Source: Bacteroidota bacterium
Lineage (GTDB): Bacteria > Bacteroidota > Bacteroidia > Chitinophagales > Chitinophagaceae
Direction: 5' to 3'
DNA: 64,000 bases
Assembly: GCA_013287475.1 (NCBI GenBank)
Contig: JABDDT010000003.1
Coordinates: forward strand, 1-64,000
Each line of letters starts with the position of its first letter. Within the stretch, counting starts at the first letter, position 1. Of this stretch, positions 52,359-62,276 are shown in pieces. Below the pieces are notes generated by a model, which saw only the letters and a program-made list of their open reading frames with translations, was not told the origin of the DNA and ran no database searches. The translations under genes were made by a program, and so were the position numbers.

Positions 52359-52766
52359 TTAAGAAACGGTCACCCTGCTCCTCCAAATTCTCGAAGCGAT
52401 AAAAGCAAAAAGACCTAATACCAATCCTGAAATCAATCCAATAATGGGCCCGGTAATCAGCATCATTATCCTGGGATGGTTTGGAAGGAACATTTTTGCC
52501 ATTTGTTCCAACTCTTTTGGATGATTATTCGCATATGTACTAAATAGAAGTACATGGGCACCTGTGACCCATATGCAGTTAACCAAACTCACGAAAAGTC
52601 CATGCAAAAAATATTTGCCTGTACAATTCCTGGCTATCAGGTAAGCACATATAATAAATATGGCCAGCCAGAAAAAGGGTTCAATATTGGATGGAATCCA
52701 GTAAACTGTGGAAATACCCATCACAAGTCCGAAGAGAGAAAGTTGAAAGATTAATTTCCAGTTCAT
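52359..52766 (-). CDS. Hypothetical membrane protein
   Basis: 135 residues with about four membrane segments (LIFQLSLFGLVMGISTVYWI, FFWLAIFIICAYLIA, HGLFVSLVNCIWVTGAHVLL, LITGPIIGLISGLVLGLFAF). The loop NNHPKELEQMAKMFLPNHPR is hydrophilic. No family recognised with certainty; a small DUF membrane family in Bacteroidota is likely. Confidence 0.75.
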   Translation of the reverse strand: MNWKLIFQLSLFGLVMGISTVYWIPSNIEPFFWLAIFIICAYLIARNCTGKYFLHGLFVSLVNCIWVTGAHVLLFSTYANNHPKELEQMAKMFLPNHPRIMMLITGPIIGLISGLVLGLFAFIASRIWRSRVTVS

Positions 52767-52944
52767 AAAATTATTTTATTGGTGAACAATCGTTAAAGGA
52801 GTTATATTAAAATTACAATGATTTTAGATTGTCACCATTGTTTACCTATACTTCTATTTTCCAATTGCTGGCAGCATCTGTGGAAAGTCATTATTTCGTC
52901 CGGGTTGAGAGATTTATTACCTTCAGAATCAGAACTGCCAACAA

Positions 52945-54129
52945 ATGAAAACTTTAATACCTGCCAGGATCAAATCCATCGATCTTTTAAGGGGTCTGGT
53001 TATGATTATTATGGCTCTTGACCACACCCGTGACTATTTTAATGCGGATGCATTTATTTTTGATCCGATGGATTTGCAAAAAACAACTGTGCTTTTGTTT
53101 TTTACCCGATGGATCACCCATTTTTGCGCGCCTATTTTTGTTTTATTAGCAGGCACATCAGCATTTATTTCAGGGCAGCGAAAAACTAAAAAAGAATTGT
53201 CGGTATTCCTGGTTAAAAGAGGATTGTGGCTGATTTTTCTTGAACTTACCATAGTAAATTTTTCCTGGTTTTTTAATATTCATTTTACATTCATCCTCCT
53301 GGCTGTCATATGGACTCTTGGAATATGTATGATTTGTTTGGCAGGGTTAATCTTCTTTCCAAGAAAAATAATTCTTTGTATTGGTATTATTTTAATTGCT
53401 GCCCATAACCTCCTGGATAGCACACATTTTCCTGAAAACAATTTCATGGGCTTTTTATGGGGATTCCTGCATGATCAAAAAATATTTTCAATTGGTCATT
53501 ATACTATTTTAATGGCTTATCCCATTTTGCCCTGGATTGGCGTCATGGCATTGGGATATTGTTTGGGAGAATTATTTTCAAACAATTACGATACGGCTAA
53601 AAGAAGAAAACTGCTGCTAACGATTGGATCCTGCTCACTGATTCTGTTCGTAATCCTCAGAGGCATCAATATATATGGGAATCTGAAACCCTGGGTTGGA
53701 CAGTCATCCCCGATATTCAGTTTTCTTTCCTTTATTAATGTTACAAAATACCCGCCTTCTCTTGACTACATTTTATTAACGGAAGGAGTTGCACTTATTT
53801 TTCTTTCGCTCACGGAAAATATATCTAATCGTTTCACAAGATTTATTTCCGTATATGGGCGGGTTCCCATGTTCTATTATTTACTGCATATCTACCTGAT
53901 CCATATCGTTGCTCTTATGGCTGCGGTTCTTACCGGATTTCAATGGACTGATATGACTTCCTTTAACGGCTGGATCAGTTATATGCAGAATTTAAAGGGT
54001 TATGGGTTTAGCCTGGGAGTAGTTTACCTTATATGGATAACTATTGTTTTATTCCTTTATCCAATCTGCAAATGGTATGATGGATATAAATCCAGTCACA
54101 GGGATAAATGGTGGCTGAGTTATCTATAA
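52945..54129 (+). CDS. HGSNAT-like (DUF1624) integral membrane acyltransferase
   Basis: 394 residues, about ten membrane segments. The N-terminal motif IKSIDLLRGLVMIIMALDHT is the hallmark of the DUF1624/heparan-alpha-glucosaminide N-acetyltransferase catalytic family, followed by HFCAPIFVLLAGTSAF. Such proteins move acyl groups across the membrane to sugars or other acceptors; the acceptor here is unknown. It is a lone gene, with its end 8 bp from the convergent HdeD-like gene. Confidence 0.85.
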   Translation: MKTLIPARIKSIDLLRGLVMIIMALDHTRDYFNADAFIFDPMDLQKTTVLLFFTRWITHFCAPIFVLLAGTSAFISGQRKTKKELSVFLVKRGLWLIFLELTIVNFSWFFNIHFTFILLAVIWTLGICMICLAGLIFFPRKIILCIGIILIAAHNLLDSTHFPENNFMGFLWGFLHDQKIFSIGHYTILMAYPILPWIGVMALGYCLGELFSNNYDTAKRRKLLLTIGSCSLILFVILRGINIYGNLKPWVGQSSPIFSFLSFINVTKYPPSLDYILLTEGVALIFLSLTENISNRFTRFISVYGRVPMFYYLLHIYLIHIVALMAAVLTGFQWTDMTSFNGWISYMQNLKGYGFSLGVVYLIWITIVLFLYPICKWYDGYKSSHRDKWWLSYL

Positions 54130-54137
54130 AATAAGAC

Positions 54138-54689
54138 CTAGTAAAGCAGATTTTCAAATTTTTTCATTCGCCAGAACCTAATGGAATCAATAATCAGGAC
54201 CAGTCCCATTAGCATACAAAACACCCCTATTATTTTTGTTACGTCACTGGCATGATGTAAAGGCATGTATATAATTACAATAGCTGAAATACAGGAAAGA
54301 ATGCCAATTATCAATATGAATGACCATCCGCTATTATTTTTTTTTGCCAACAGAGAAACGATAATTTTTATTATCCCCACCGAAAAAATACAGGCTCCGA
54401 ATAGAAGTGGGTATACTATGAATGCCAGAAATGGATTAAATATGAGAATGATGCCAAACCCAAAGTCAACAATACTTTCTATCCTCATACTTTGTTTTTC
54501 CATTTTAAATGTTACATGGATGTAAGAAGAAGCCAACTGAAGAACCACGCCATTTACCAGCAGGACAGCACCAGAAAATCTTACAAGATTTACATATGCA
54601 TTCAATGGATCTGCCATACAAAATATTCCAATCAAAATAAATGCTGCTCCTGCAATACCTATTAGCAAAGCCGTTTTGTCTTTTTTCAT
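54138..54689 (-). CDS. HdeD-like (DUF308) membrane protein
   Basis: About 183 residues from the ATG at 54689 (MKKDKTALLIGIAGAAFILI); the longer frame starts with a TTG at 54725. Six short membrane segments arranged as repeated pairs, with the typical GIFCMADPLNAYVNLVRFSG and LFGACIFSVGIIKIIVSLL patterns, fit the HdeD/DUF308 family linked to acid tolerance in E. coli. Role here unknown. Confidence 0.75.
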   Translation of the reverse strand: MKKDKTALLIGIAGAAFILIGIFCMADPLNAYVNLVRFSGAVLLVNGVVLQLASSYIHVTFKMEKQSMRIESIVDFGFGIILIFNPFLAFIVYPLLFGACIFSVGIIKIIVSLLAKKNNSGWSFILIIGILSCISAIVIIYMPLHHASDVTKIIGVFCMLMGLVLIIDSIRFWRMKKFENLLY

Positions 54690-54786
54690 TCCACTCTTAT
54701 TTATTTTAATAAGTAACCGGTGCAAGGTAATTATTACTTCATTTTAAAGAATATTACCGCGTAAATTTTGTCATTCAACAATTCAA

Positions 54787-54794
54787 TAGCTTTG
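54787..54794 (+). promoter_or_regulatory. -7 box for the sigma-54 activator gene
   Basis: TAGCTTTG matches TAnnTTTG, with TTTG at 54767-54770 as a possible -33 element 16 bp upstream. The ATG is 17 bp downstream. Confidence 0.5.
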
Positions 54795-54811
54795 ATTCAA
54801 ATTTGGATTAC

Positions 54812-56155
54812 ATGAACCGGGGCAATGTCCTTTTGATTGATGATGAAGAAAAATTGAGGCATTTATTGAAACGTATTATTGGACTGGAAGGTTTTTTAGT
54901 TTTTGAAGCGGATTCCCTGAAAGCCGGACTTAAGGTTTTGGAACGTGAATACATTCAGGTTATTCTTTGCGATGTTAAACTCCCGGATGGCAATGGCGTT
55001 GAGTTTATAGAAAAAGTAAAAGCAAAATACCCTGCAGTAGAAATTATAATGCTGACAGCATATGGTAATATTCAGGCCGGGGTGCAGTCCATAAAGAATG
55101 GTGCATTTGACTATCTCACCAAGGGAGATGACAACGAACGGATCATTCCACTGCTTGACCGGGCAATGGAGAAGATCAGGTTACAAAAACGAGTAACCCA
55201 GTTGGAACGGCAGGTCGAAAAGAAATACACCTTTGAAAATATTTTGGGTGAATCGGATTTAATTCTCTCCGCCATTGATTTGGCCAAAAAAGTTGCCCCT
55301 ACTGACGCGACAGTATTATTGTTGGGAGAAACGGGAACCGGCAAAGAAGTATTTGCCCATGCTATCCATAATGGAAGCAAGCGGGCGGGCAATCCCTTCG
55401 TAGCATTGAATGTAAGTTCATTCAGCAAAGAGTTACTTGAAAGTGAATTATTCGGTCATATGGCAGGATCTTTTACCAGTGCTGTAAAAGATAAAAAAGG
55501 ACTGATTGAAGAAGCGGATGGTGGAAGTTTATTCCTGGATGAGATTGGAGAAATGGCTTTTGACCTGCAGGCTAAATTATTAAGGGTATTGGAAACCAGT
55601 GAATTTATAAAAGTCGGAGATACCAAGTCAAGCAAGGTGAATGTCCGCCTGATCACAGCAACCAACCGGGATCTGCAAAAAGAAGTGGAGGAAGGAAAGT
55701 TCAGGGAAGATCTTTTTTACAGACTGAATATTTTCACGATAGAACTTCCAGCCCTGCGTGATAGGAAAAAAGATATCCCCCTGCTAGCCAATTACTTTCT
55801 TCAAATGTATTCTTCCAAGATCAATGGTCATGTAACCAGTATGAGCAAAGAGTTCTTAGACAATCTGATAAATCATGACTGGAAAGGAAATATCCGGGAG
55901 TTAAAAAATGTTATGGAGAGAGCCGTAATATTAGCCACCGGTAATGAACTTTCCATTTCCAGCCTGCCGATAGACTTCCATACTTCAAGGCAGAAGGGTC
56001 AGGCTTTATCGGCCTTTGAACTTTCAAGCATGGAAAAATTACATATACAAAGAGTATTGAATCATACCCATGGGAATAAAATGGCAGCTGCCAGGCTGTT
56101 GAATATTGGCCTTACTACCCTGTATCGCAAAATCGAAGAATATCAAATAAGCTAA
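54812..56155 (+). CDS. Sigma-54-dependent response regulator (NtrC family)
   Basis: About 447 residues from the ATG at 54812; a TTG nine bases upstream is less likely. A receiver domain with phosphoacceptor Asp54 (VILCDVKLPDGNG) is followed by an AAA+ domain: Walker A GETGTGKE at 172-179, the sigma-54 contact loop as GSFTSA (about 219-224, a variant of GAFTGA), Walker B GGSLFLDEIGEM, and an R-finger region VRLITATNRDLQ. The C-terminus is a Fis-type HTH (AAARLLNIGLTTLYRKI). It lies just upstream of the kdp genes and presumably pairs with the histidine kinase at 62277-63998, in place of the usual OmpR-type KdpE. Confidence 0.9.
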   Translation: MNRGNVLLIDDEEKLRHLLKRIIGLEGFLVFEADSLKAGLKVLEREYIQVILCDVKLPDGNGVEFIEKVKAKYPAVEIIMLTAYGNIQAGVQSIKNGAFDYLTKGDDNERIIPLLDRAMEKIRLQKRVTQLERQVEKKYTFENILGESDLILSAIDLAKKVAPTDATVLLLGETGTGKEVFAHAIHNGSKRAGNPFVALNVSSFSKELLESELFGHMAGSFTSAVKDKKGLIEEADGGSLFLDEIGEMAFDLQAKLLRVLETSEFIKVGDTKSSKVNVRLITATNRDLQKEVEEGKFREDLFYRLNIFTIELPALRDRKKDIPLLANYFLQMYSSKINGHVTSMSKEFLDNLINHDWKGNIRELKNVMERAVILATGNELSISSLPIDFHTSRQKGQALSAFELSSMEKLHIQRVLNHTHGNKMAAARLLNIGLTTLYRKIEEYQIS

Positions 56156-56160
56156 ATAAA

Positions 56161-56197
56161 CAGGCCAGCTGTAAAAACAGACGGCCTGATTTTAATT
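56161..56197 (+). terminator. Terminator after the sigma-54 activator gene
   Basis: CAGGCC (56161-56166) pairs with GGCCTG (56183-56188), with an inner CTGT/ACAG stem, an AAAA loop, and ATTTTAATT following. Confidence 0.6.
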
Positions 56198-56405
56198 AAT
56201 AAGCAAAGGTAAAAACCATGCTACTATTAATTACTCAATAACTACCAATCTTAACGATTGCTTTTTCACCTGGTTTATATCAAAGGACATGCCTTTTGGA
56301 ACATTATTTTCAGGAGGCTTCTGAAAACTCAGTACCATAACAGGTTCCAGGATTTCTTCAAGTAAAATTTCTAAAAATACCGCTGCCCGTAAATAATTAC
56401 ACCCA

Positions 56406-56439
56406 TTTCATTTTGAAAATTGACCACCCCAAAATGAAA
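56406..56439. promoter_or_regulatory. Inverted repeat, candidate activator-binding site
   Basis: TTTCATTTTG (56406-56415) and CAAAATGAAA (56430-56439) are perfect reverse complements over a 14-base spacer. Its centre is about 120-140 bp upstream of the sigma-54-like promoter, the usual distance for an enhancer-binding regulator. Confidence 0.4.
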
Positions 56440-56540
56440 AAAATTCTTTTATCCCAAATCAATTCTCTTATTCATATAATTGTTATAAGTCCTTATCCGT
56501 CCTGTCTTTCCGCGGATACTTTCATTCACCGACGTTATTA

Positions 56541-56554
56541 GGCATCCCATTTGA
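56541..56554 (+). promoter_or_regulatory. Sigma-54-like promoter for the kdp operon
   Basis: AGGCAT-CCCAT-TTGA has GG and, ten bases later, GA where GC is expected (consensus TGGCAC-N5-TTGCA). One mismatch in the -12 dinucleotide. The first start codon (56593) is 39 bp downstream. Confidence 0.35.
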
Positions 56555-56592
56555 AATCCCTTAGAAACATTATTCGATCAAAATCAGATATC

Positions 56593-56679
56593 ATGGTATT
56601 AACAATCATTTTAATCGTTGCAATCCTGATCTGTTTTGCACTATTTTTTAAATCAATCGACTTCTTCGACAAAATTTAA
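56593..56679 (+). CDS. 28-residue membrane peptide upstream of kdpF
   Basis: The ORF encodes MVLTIILIVAILICFALFFK followed by SIDFFDKI. One membrane helix of about 18 residues is followed by a short charged/aromatic tail. It starts with ATG, ends 5 bp before kdpF and is in the same orientation, so it appears to be part of the kdp operon. It resembles kdpF in size and topology but not in sequence (kdpF tails end in a Lys/Pro-Glu-(Lys/Ala)-Phe pattern). No known gene name. It may be a second small accessory subunit. Confidence 0.65.
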   Translation: MVLTIILIVAILICFALFFKSIDFFDKI

Positions 56680-56684
56680 TCACT

Positions 56685-56762
56685 ATGACGATTCTATTCA
56701 TTTTATCGATCCTGGTTTTTATGTACTTGTGTTATGTACTGATCAAACCTGAAAAATTTTAA
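56685..56762 (+). CDS. kdpF: Potassium-transporting ATPase small subunit KdpF
   Basis: 25 residues: MTILFILSILVFMYLCYVLI followed by KPEKF. One membrane helix ending in YVLIKPEKF matches KdpF of other bacteria (E. coli ends YALINAEAF). KdpF stabilises the KdpABC complex. It is 20 bp before kdpA. Confidence 0.85.
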   Translation: MTILFILSILVFMYLCYVLIKPEKF

Positions 56763-56782
56763 CTATTAAAATCTAATTCAAA

Positions 56783-58483
56783 ATGAACACTGAAATCATC
56801 GGGGTGATCGTCATGTTTTTGGCTACGGTACTTTTGGCCATTCCCCTGGGTCGTTATATGAGCAAAGTTTATGAAGGGCAGAAGACCTGGCTTGATCCGG
56901 TACTGGCACCTATAGATAAATTATTTTTCAAGGCCGGGGGCATTCATCCGGAAAAAGAAATGAACTGGAAGCAGCATCTGCTTGCTTTACTAACAATCAA
57001 TTTTGTCTGGGCTTTATTCTCCATGTTTGTTCTGATGAACATGGGCTGGCTTCCGCTGAATCCGGATGGAAATCCTTCCATGTCTGCCGACCTGGCATTC
57101 AATACAACCATCAGTTTTATATCGAATACAAACATCCAGCATTATTCAGGAGAGACAGCCGTTTCTTATCTGGGACAACTTGTTCTGATGTTATTTCAGT
57201 TTATCAGCGCCGCTGCTGGAATCGCGGCCTGCATTGTTGTCTTTATAGCCATGAAAGAAAGAACTACTGAAAAACTAGGGAATTTTTATAACTACTTTAT
57301 TAAGACCTGCACAAGAGTTTTACTTCCTCTGTCTGTCGTTGTAGCGGTAATACTTTTGTTTAACGGAATGCCAATGACTTTCAAGGGAAAGGATCATTTT
57401 ATTTCCGTTCAGGGTGATACTGTTCAGGTAAGCAGAGGTCCTGTTGCTGCAATGATCGCTATCAAACAATTGGGTACCAATGGCGGTGGATTTTTTGGTG
57501 CTAATTCTGCGCAGCCGATGGAAAACCCAAATTATTTTACCAATATGGTAGAGAATGTTTCTATCATACTTATCCCGATCACACTTGTATTTACCCTGGG
57601 GAATATGCTTAAGCGTAAAAGATTGTCCTGGGTGATCTTCGGCGTGATGACAGTTGGTTTTTTGATTTATGTTATCCCTTCAATTTATCTGGAAATGAAA
57701 GGAAACCCTTCCATCGGCCACCTGGGTATCAGTCAGCCTTTGGGAAATATGGAAGGAAAAGAAGTGAGGTTCGGACCCGCCGCTTCAGCTTATTGGGGTA
57801 TCACTACCACCGTAACTTCTAACGGATCGGTGAATTCCATGCACGACAGCTTCACTCCGGTTACAGGAATGTTCACCATGTTGGGAATGATGGTAAATAA
57901 TTTTTACGGAGGTGTTGGAGTAGGCTTTCTCAATTTTTACATATATATCATCATAGCGGTATTTATATCAGGACTGATGGTGGGACGCACACCCGAATTA
58001 CTGGGCAAAAAAATTGAAGCCAAGGAGATGAAAATTGCAACCATTGTTGCCTTATTGCACACCTTTCTGATACTTTCATTTACGGCTCTCGCTGCTCATT
58101 TATTTGCAAATAATCCCACTGCATATGCAGCTTGGCTGAATAATCCGGGAAGCCATGGTTTCTCTGAAATGTTGTATGAATACTCATCCGCCTCTGCAAA
58201 TAATGGTTCTGAGTTTGCGGGACTTAGTGCTAATACCCCCTTCTGGAATATTACAGATGGGCTTGTCATGTTACTATCACGATACCTGCCCATCATCGGA
58301 CCTCTCGCCATTGCAGGTATCCTGGCAAAAAAGAAGTTTGTACCTGAAAGCGCCGGTACTTTAAAAACTGACACGGGAACTTTTGGAATCATGGTGTTTG
58401 CAGTCATTGCAATTATTGCCGCACTTTCATTTTTTCCCGCCTTAACACTCGGGCCAATTGCCGAATTTTTCGCATCGAAATAA
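56783..58483 (+). CDS. kdpA: Potassium-transporting ATPase subunit KdpA
   Basis: 566 residues, about ten membrane segments. Selectivity-filter-type loops are visible ([70 protein letters not shown]). It is the potassium channel-like subunit of the P-type KdpFABC complex. Full length. Confidence 0.97.
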   Translation: MNTEIIGVIVMFLATVLLAIPLGRYMSKVYEGQKTWLDPVLAPIDKLFFKAGGIHPEKEMNWKQHLLALLTINFVWALFSMFVLMNMGWLPLNPDGNPSMSADLAFNTTISFISNTNIQHYSGETAVSYLGQLVLMLFQFISAAAGIAACIVVFIAMKERTTEKLGNFYNYFIKTCTRVLLPLSVVVAVILLFNGMPMTFKGKDHFISVQGDTVQVSRGPVAAMIAIKQLGTNGGGFFGANSAQPMENPNYFTNMVENVSIILIPITLVFTLGNMLKRKRLSWVIFGVMTVGFLIYVIPSIYLEMKGNPSIGHLGISQPLGNMEGKEVRFGPAASAYWGITTTVTSNGSVNSMHDSFTPVTGMFTMLGMMVNNFYGGVGVGFLNFYIYIIIAVFISGLMVGRTPELLGKKIEAKEMKIATIVALLHTFLILSFTALAAHLFANNPTAYAAWLNNPGSHGFSEMLYEYSSASANNGSEFAGLSANTPFWNITDGLVMLLSRYLPIIGPLAIAGILAKKKFVPESAGTLKTDTGTFGIMVFAVIAIIAALSFFPALTLGPIAEFFASK

Positions 58484-58494
58484 AAACAATCACA

Positions 58495-60540
58495 ATGAAA
58501 CGAAATAGAGATAATAAATTATTTGAACCGGCACTGGTTAAAGAGGCTCTGCAGCAGTCCTTTATTAAACTGGATCCACGCATGATGGTTCATAATCCTG
58601 TAATGTTTACGGTTGAAATCGGGACAGTAGTTATGATGGCTGTTTGTATCTGGATCATCACCGGAAATAAATCGCAGGGAAGTCTTGCATATAATCTGAT
58701 CGTGTTTATTGTTTTATTGTTTACCCTGTTATTTGCAAATTTTGCTGAAGCTATCGCTGAAGCAAGAGGGAAGGCTCAGGCTGACAGTTTACGCAAGACC
58801 CGCGAGGATACACCCGCAAAAAAAGTATTTCCAGTTGGAGAAATTTTTGTTGATGAAATAAAAGTAGTGCCCTCCTCGCAGTTAAGGAAAGGAGATATTT
58901 TTATTTGTGAAACGGGTGATATCATTCCTATGGATGGAGAGATCATTGAAGGAATAGCAACCATCGACGAATCCGCTATTACGGGAGAAAGTGCTCCGGT
59001 GATCAGAGAATCCGGAGGAGATAAATCCAGTGTAACCGGAGGAACAAAAGTATTAAGCGATAAGATAAAAGTCCGGGTAACTACAGACCCCGGTGAAAGT
59101 TTTCTGGATAAAATGATTGCTCTGGTGGAAGGTGCTTCCCGTCAGAAGACACCCAATGAAATAGCTTTGACAATACTTCTTGCAGGTTTCACACTGATCT
59201 TCGTGATAGTTTGTGTTACATTGAAACCATTTGGAGATTATGCAAATACACCTATTACCATCGCAGCATTTATTTCTTTATTTGTCTGTCTTATACCGAC
59301 AACGATCGGAGGTTTACTCAGTGCAATCGGAATTGCAGGAATGGACCGTGCACTTCGGGCGAATGTAATTACTAAAAGCGGTAAGGCTGTAGAAACAGCA
59401 GGTGATCTGGATACATTATTGTTGGATAAGACCGGAACAATCACCATCGGGAATCGGAAAGCCACTCATTTTTGGCCGGCAAATGGTATAGACGAAAAAG
59501 CATTTATAGAAGCTTGTTCTCTCGCTTCCATTGCCGACGAAACTCCCGAAGGAAAATCTATTGTGGAACTGGCTGGCATAAATCCGAATACATTCAGCAG
59601 TAATGGTGCAAGGTTTATTGAATTTACTGCTGAGACGCGGAGCAGCGGAATTGATCTTTCAAATGGATTAAAAATTCGTAAAGGCGCCTATGATGCTATC
59701 AGGCACATAGTGGATAAAGCCGGAAATCGTATTCCCGTCGAAACAACGGAAAGAGTAAAAATTATTTCAAACAATGGAGGTACACCATTGGTCGTGAGTC
59801 AAAATGAAAAAGCAGTTGGCGTGATAGAGCTCCAGGATATTATCAAACCGGGCATATCTGAAAGATTTATCCGCTTGCGAAAAATGGGCGTAAAGACAGT
59901 AATGGTAACAGGCGACAACCCCTTAACAGCAAAATTTATTGCCGACAAAGCAGGGGTAGATGATTTTATTGCAGAAGCAAAGCCAGAAGACAAAATGAAT
60001 TATATTAAAAAAGAACAGCAGGGGGGTAAACTCGTTGCCATGATGGGTGATGGTACCAACGACGCGCCTGCTCTTGCACAGGCGGATGTAGGTGTTGCCA
60101 TGAACAGCGGAACGCAGGCTGCCAAAGAAGCCGGCAATATGGTAGACCTGGATAATGATCCGACCAAACTGATCGAGATCGTGGAGATAGGAAAACAATT
60201 GCTGATGACGAGAGGAACGCTGACAACTTTTTCAATTGCCAATGATGTGGCTAAATATTTCGCCATTGTTCCGGCATTATTCATCGTTTCTATCCCTGCA
60301 TTACAGGCGCTCAATATTATGCATCTGCACAGCCCGGAAAGTGCGATCCTTTCGGCCGTTATTTTTAATGCGATCATCATACCATTGCTAATACCACTGG
60401 CTCTCAGAGGTGTCGCTTACAGACCGATTGGCGCCAGCGCTTTACTCAGGAGAAATCTTCTGATTTATGGGTTCGGAGGTATACTGCTTCCTTTTATTGG
60501 TATTAAATTAATTGACCTTATAGTATCCGCCTGGTTTTAA
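58495..60540 (+). CDS. kdpB: Potassium-transporting ATPase ATP-binding subunit KdpB
   Basis: 681 residues, a P-type ATPase. The A-domain TGES motif (AITGESAPV) is at about residue 162, the phosphorylation site DKTGT has its Asp at residue 311 (E. coli Asp307), and [14 protein letters not shown] and [18 protein letters not shown] complete the P domain. It powers KdpA. It begins 11 bp after kdpA. Confidence 0.97.
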   Translation: MKRNRDNKLFEPALVKEALQQSFIKLDPRMMVHNPVMFTVEIGTVVMMAVCIWIITGNKSQGSLAYNLIVFIVLLFTLLFANFAEAIAEARGKAQADSLRKTREDTPAKKVFPVGEIFVDEIKVVPSSQLRKGDIFICETGDIIPMDGEIIEGIATIDESAITGESAPVIRESGGDKSSVTGGTKVLSDKIKVRVTTDPGESFLDKMIALVEGASRQKTPNEIALTILLAGFTLIFVIVCVTLKPFGDYANTPITIAAFISLFVCLIPTTIGGLLSAIGIAGMDRALRANVITKSGKAVETAGDLDTLLLDKTGTITIGNRKATHFWPANGIDEKAFIEACSLASIADETPEGKSIVELAGINPNTFSSNGARFIEFTAETRSSGIDLSNGLKIRKGAYDAIRHIVDKAGNRIPVETTERVKIISNNGGTPLVVSQNEKAVGVIELQDIIKPGISERFIRLRKMGVKTVMVTGDNPLTAKFIADKAGVDDFIAEAKPEDKMNYIKKEQQGGKLVAMMGDGTNDAPALAQADVGVAMNSGTQAAKEAGNMVDLDNDPTKLIEIVEIGKQLLMTRGTLTTFSIANDVAKYFAIVPALFIVSIPALQALNIMHLHSPESAILSAVIFNAIIIPLLIPLALRGVAYRPIGASALLRRNLLIYGFGGILLPFIGIKLIDLIVSAWF

Positions 60541-60551
60541 AAATTATCATC

Positions 60552-61121
60552 ATGAAACAACATATTATTCCTGCCTTGAGACTGACGTTGGTTTGCCTAT
60601 TGTTTTTCTGTGGCCTATATACTTTGCTTATCCTGGGTATTGCCCAGGCCAGCCCGGGAAAAGGTGAAGGAGAAACTATTTTGGCAAATGGCAAGGTGGT
60701 AGGCTATGCACTCGAAGGCCAGAATTTCAGTAACGATCAATATTTCTGGAGCAGGCCTTCTGCAGTAAGTTATAATGCAGCCGGCAGTGGTGGCAGTAAT
60801 AAAGGCCCTGCCAATCCTGACTATTTAAAAGATGTAACTTCAAGAATAGATAGTTTCCTTGTCCATAATAAATCGGTTAGTAAGAATGATATCCCTTCAG
60901 AACTTGTGACTGCTTCAGGCAGTGGGTTAGATCCCGATATTTCCCGAAAAGCGGCTTATGTTCAGATAGCCCGAATAGCAAAACTGCGGGGAATGACGGA
61001 AGATGCTCTAAAAGTTATCGTCGATCAACATATAGATCATCCGTTATTGGGCTTCTTGGGAACTGAAAAAATAAATGTACTTAAATTAAATATTGACCTT
61101 GACAAGACGACCTTAAAATGA
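60552..61121 (+). CDS. kdpC: Potassium-transporting ATPase subunit KdpC
   Basis: 189 residues. One N-terminal membrane helix (LVCLLFFCGLYTLLILGIAQ), then the typical KdpC periplasmic domain with YFWSRPSAVSYN, NKGPANPDYL, PSELVTASGSGLDPDIS and VDQHIDHPLLGFLG. It overlaps kdpD by four bases (ATGA). Confidence 0.96.
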   Translation: MKQHIIPALRLTLVCLLFFCGLYTLLILGIAQASPGKGEGETILANGKVVGYALEGQNFSNDQYFWSRPSAVSYNAAGSGGSNKGPANPDYLKDVTSRIDSFLVHNKSVSKNDIPSELVTASGSGLDPDISRKAAYVQIARIAKLRGMTEDALKVIVDQHIDHPLLGFLGTEKINVLKLNIDLDKTTLK

Positions 61122-62269
61122 CAAGTGGTCTTTCAATAGAAGTTATGCCTGAACAGGAAAATAGCGCTGACCAGTTTTTAAATCTAATTCGCCAGTCCAG
61201 AAAGGGAAAATTTAAAATCTATATCGGTATGAGTGCCGGCGTTGGTAAAACTTACCGCATGTTACAGGAATCCCATACGCTTCTTAAGAACGGAGTAGAT
61301 TTGAAAATCGGTTATATCGAAACCCATAACCGGAAAGAAACCCAGCAATTGATGGAAGGGCTCCCGGAGATACCAAGAAGAAAATTATTCTATAAAGGAA
61401 AATCTTTGGAGGAAATGGATCTTCAGGCCATCCTGAATCTGCATCCTGAAGTGGTAGTAATTGATGAACTGGCACATACCAATATCGAAGGCAGCAAAAA
61501 TGAAAAACGCTGGCAGGATGTAATGGAAGTTCTGGATGTCGGAATTAATGTAATTTCTGCTGTTAACATTCAGCATATTGAAAGTCTAAGCAAGGAGATA
61601 AAAGGGATAACCGGAATTGAGGTAGCGGAAAGAATACCGGATAGCGTATTAAAGGCAGCGGATGAGGTGGTAAATATTGACCTGACGGCAGATGAACTGG
61701 TCGCCCGACTCAGGGAAGGAAAAATCTACACCCAGGATAAAATTGAAACGGCTATGCGGAATTTCTTTCAACCGGAGAAAATTCTGCAACTGAGAGAACT
61801 GGCTTTAAAGGAAGTTGCTTCACAGGTGGAAAGGAAAATAGAAACCGAACTTCCCCGGGGGTCTCACCTGAAGCCGGAGAACTTTTTAACCTGTATCAGC
61901 AGCAATCATGAAACAGCCAATAAACTGATCCGGAAAACAGCAAGACTGGCCACTTATTATCATTCCAAATGGTATGTACTTTATGTGCAAACCTCCAAAG
62001 AAGATGGAGATAAAATAGGTCTTGCTGCCCAAAGACACCTGATCAATAATTTCAAACTGGCAACAGAGCTGGGCGCCGAATTAATCCGTGTTAAACAAAA
62101 CAATGTCGCAAATGCCATAATTAAGACGGCCGAAGAAAAAGCTATAACCACTGTTTGCATTGGCAAACCCCATCTCAGCTTATTTAAAATTATTATGAAT
62201 ACAGCCATATTTAATCACCTGCTGACAAAACTATCTGCAGCAAATATTGATGTAGTTATACTTTCATAA
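61118..62269 (+). CDS. kdpD: Short KdpD: sensor domain plus USP domain, no kinase
   Basis: 383 residues, less than half the usual ~890. The KdpD N-terminal domain carries Walker A GMSAGVGKT at residues 37-45 and Walker B VVVIDELAHTN at about 112-122, with HIESLSKEI and ERIPDSVLKAADEVVNIDLT motifs. A universal-stress-protein-like domain fills about residues 245-380 (TCISSNHETANKLIRKTARL, TTVCIGKPHLS). The membrane region, GAF and histidine-kinase domains are missing; the kinase is the separate next gene. Split KdpD proteins of this kind are common in Bacteroidota. It overlaps kdpC by four bases. Confidence 0.92.
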   Translation: MTSGLSIEVMPEQENSADQFLNLIRQSRKGKFKIYIGMSAGVGKTYRMLQESHTLLKNGVDLKIGYIETHNRKETQQLMEGLPEIPRRKLFYKGKSLEEMDLQAILNLHPEVVVIDELAHTNIEGSKNEKRWQDVMEVLDVGINVISAVNIQHIESLSKEIKGITGIEVAERIPDSVLKAADEVVNIDLTADELVARLREGKIYTQDKIETAMRNFFQPEKILQLRELALKEVASQVERKIETELPRGSHLKPENFLTCISSNHETANKLIRKTARLATYYHSKWYVLYVQTSKEDGDKIGLAAQRHLINNFKLATELGAELIRVKQNNVANAIIKTAEEKAITTVCIGKPHLSLFKIIMNTAIFNHLLTKLSAANIDVVILS

Positions 62270-62276
62270 AAGTTCT

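Larger units (their letters stand above)
56198..56592 (+). other. Control region upstream of the kdp structural genes
   Basis: About 395 bp without a gene. It contains an inverted repeat at 56406-56439 and a sigma-54-like promoter at 56541-56554. No TAnnTTTG box was found in it. Confidence 0.6.
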
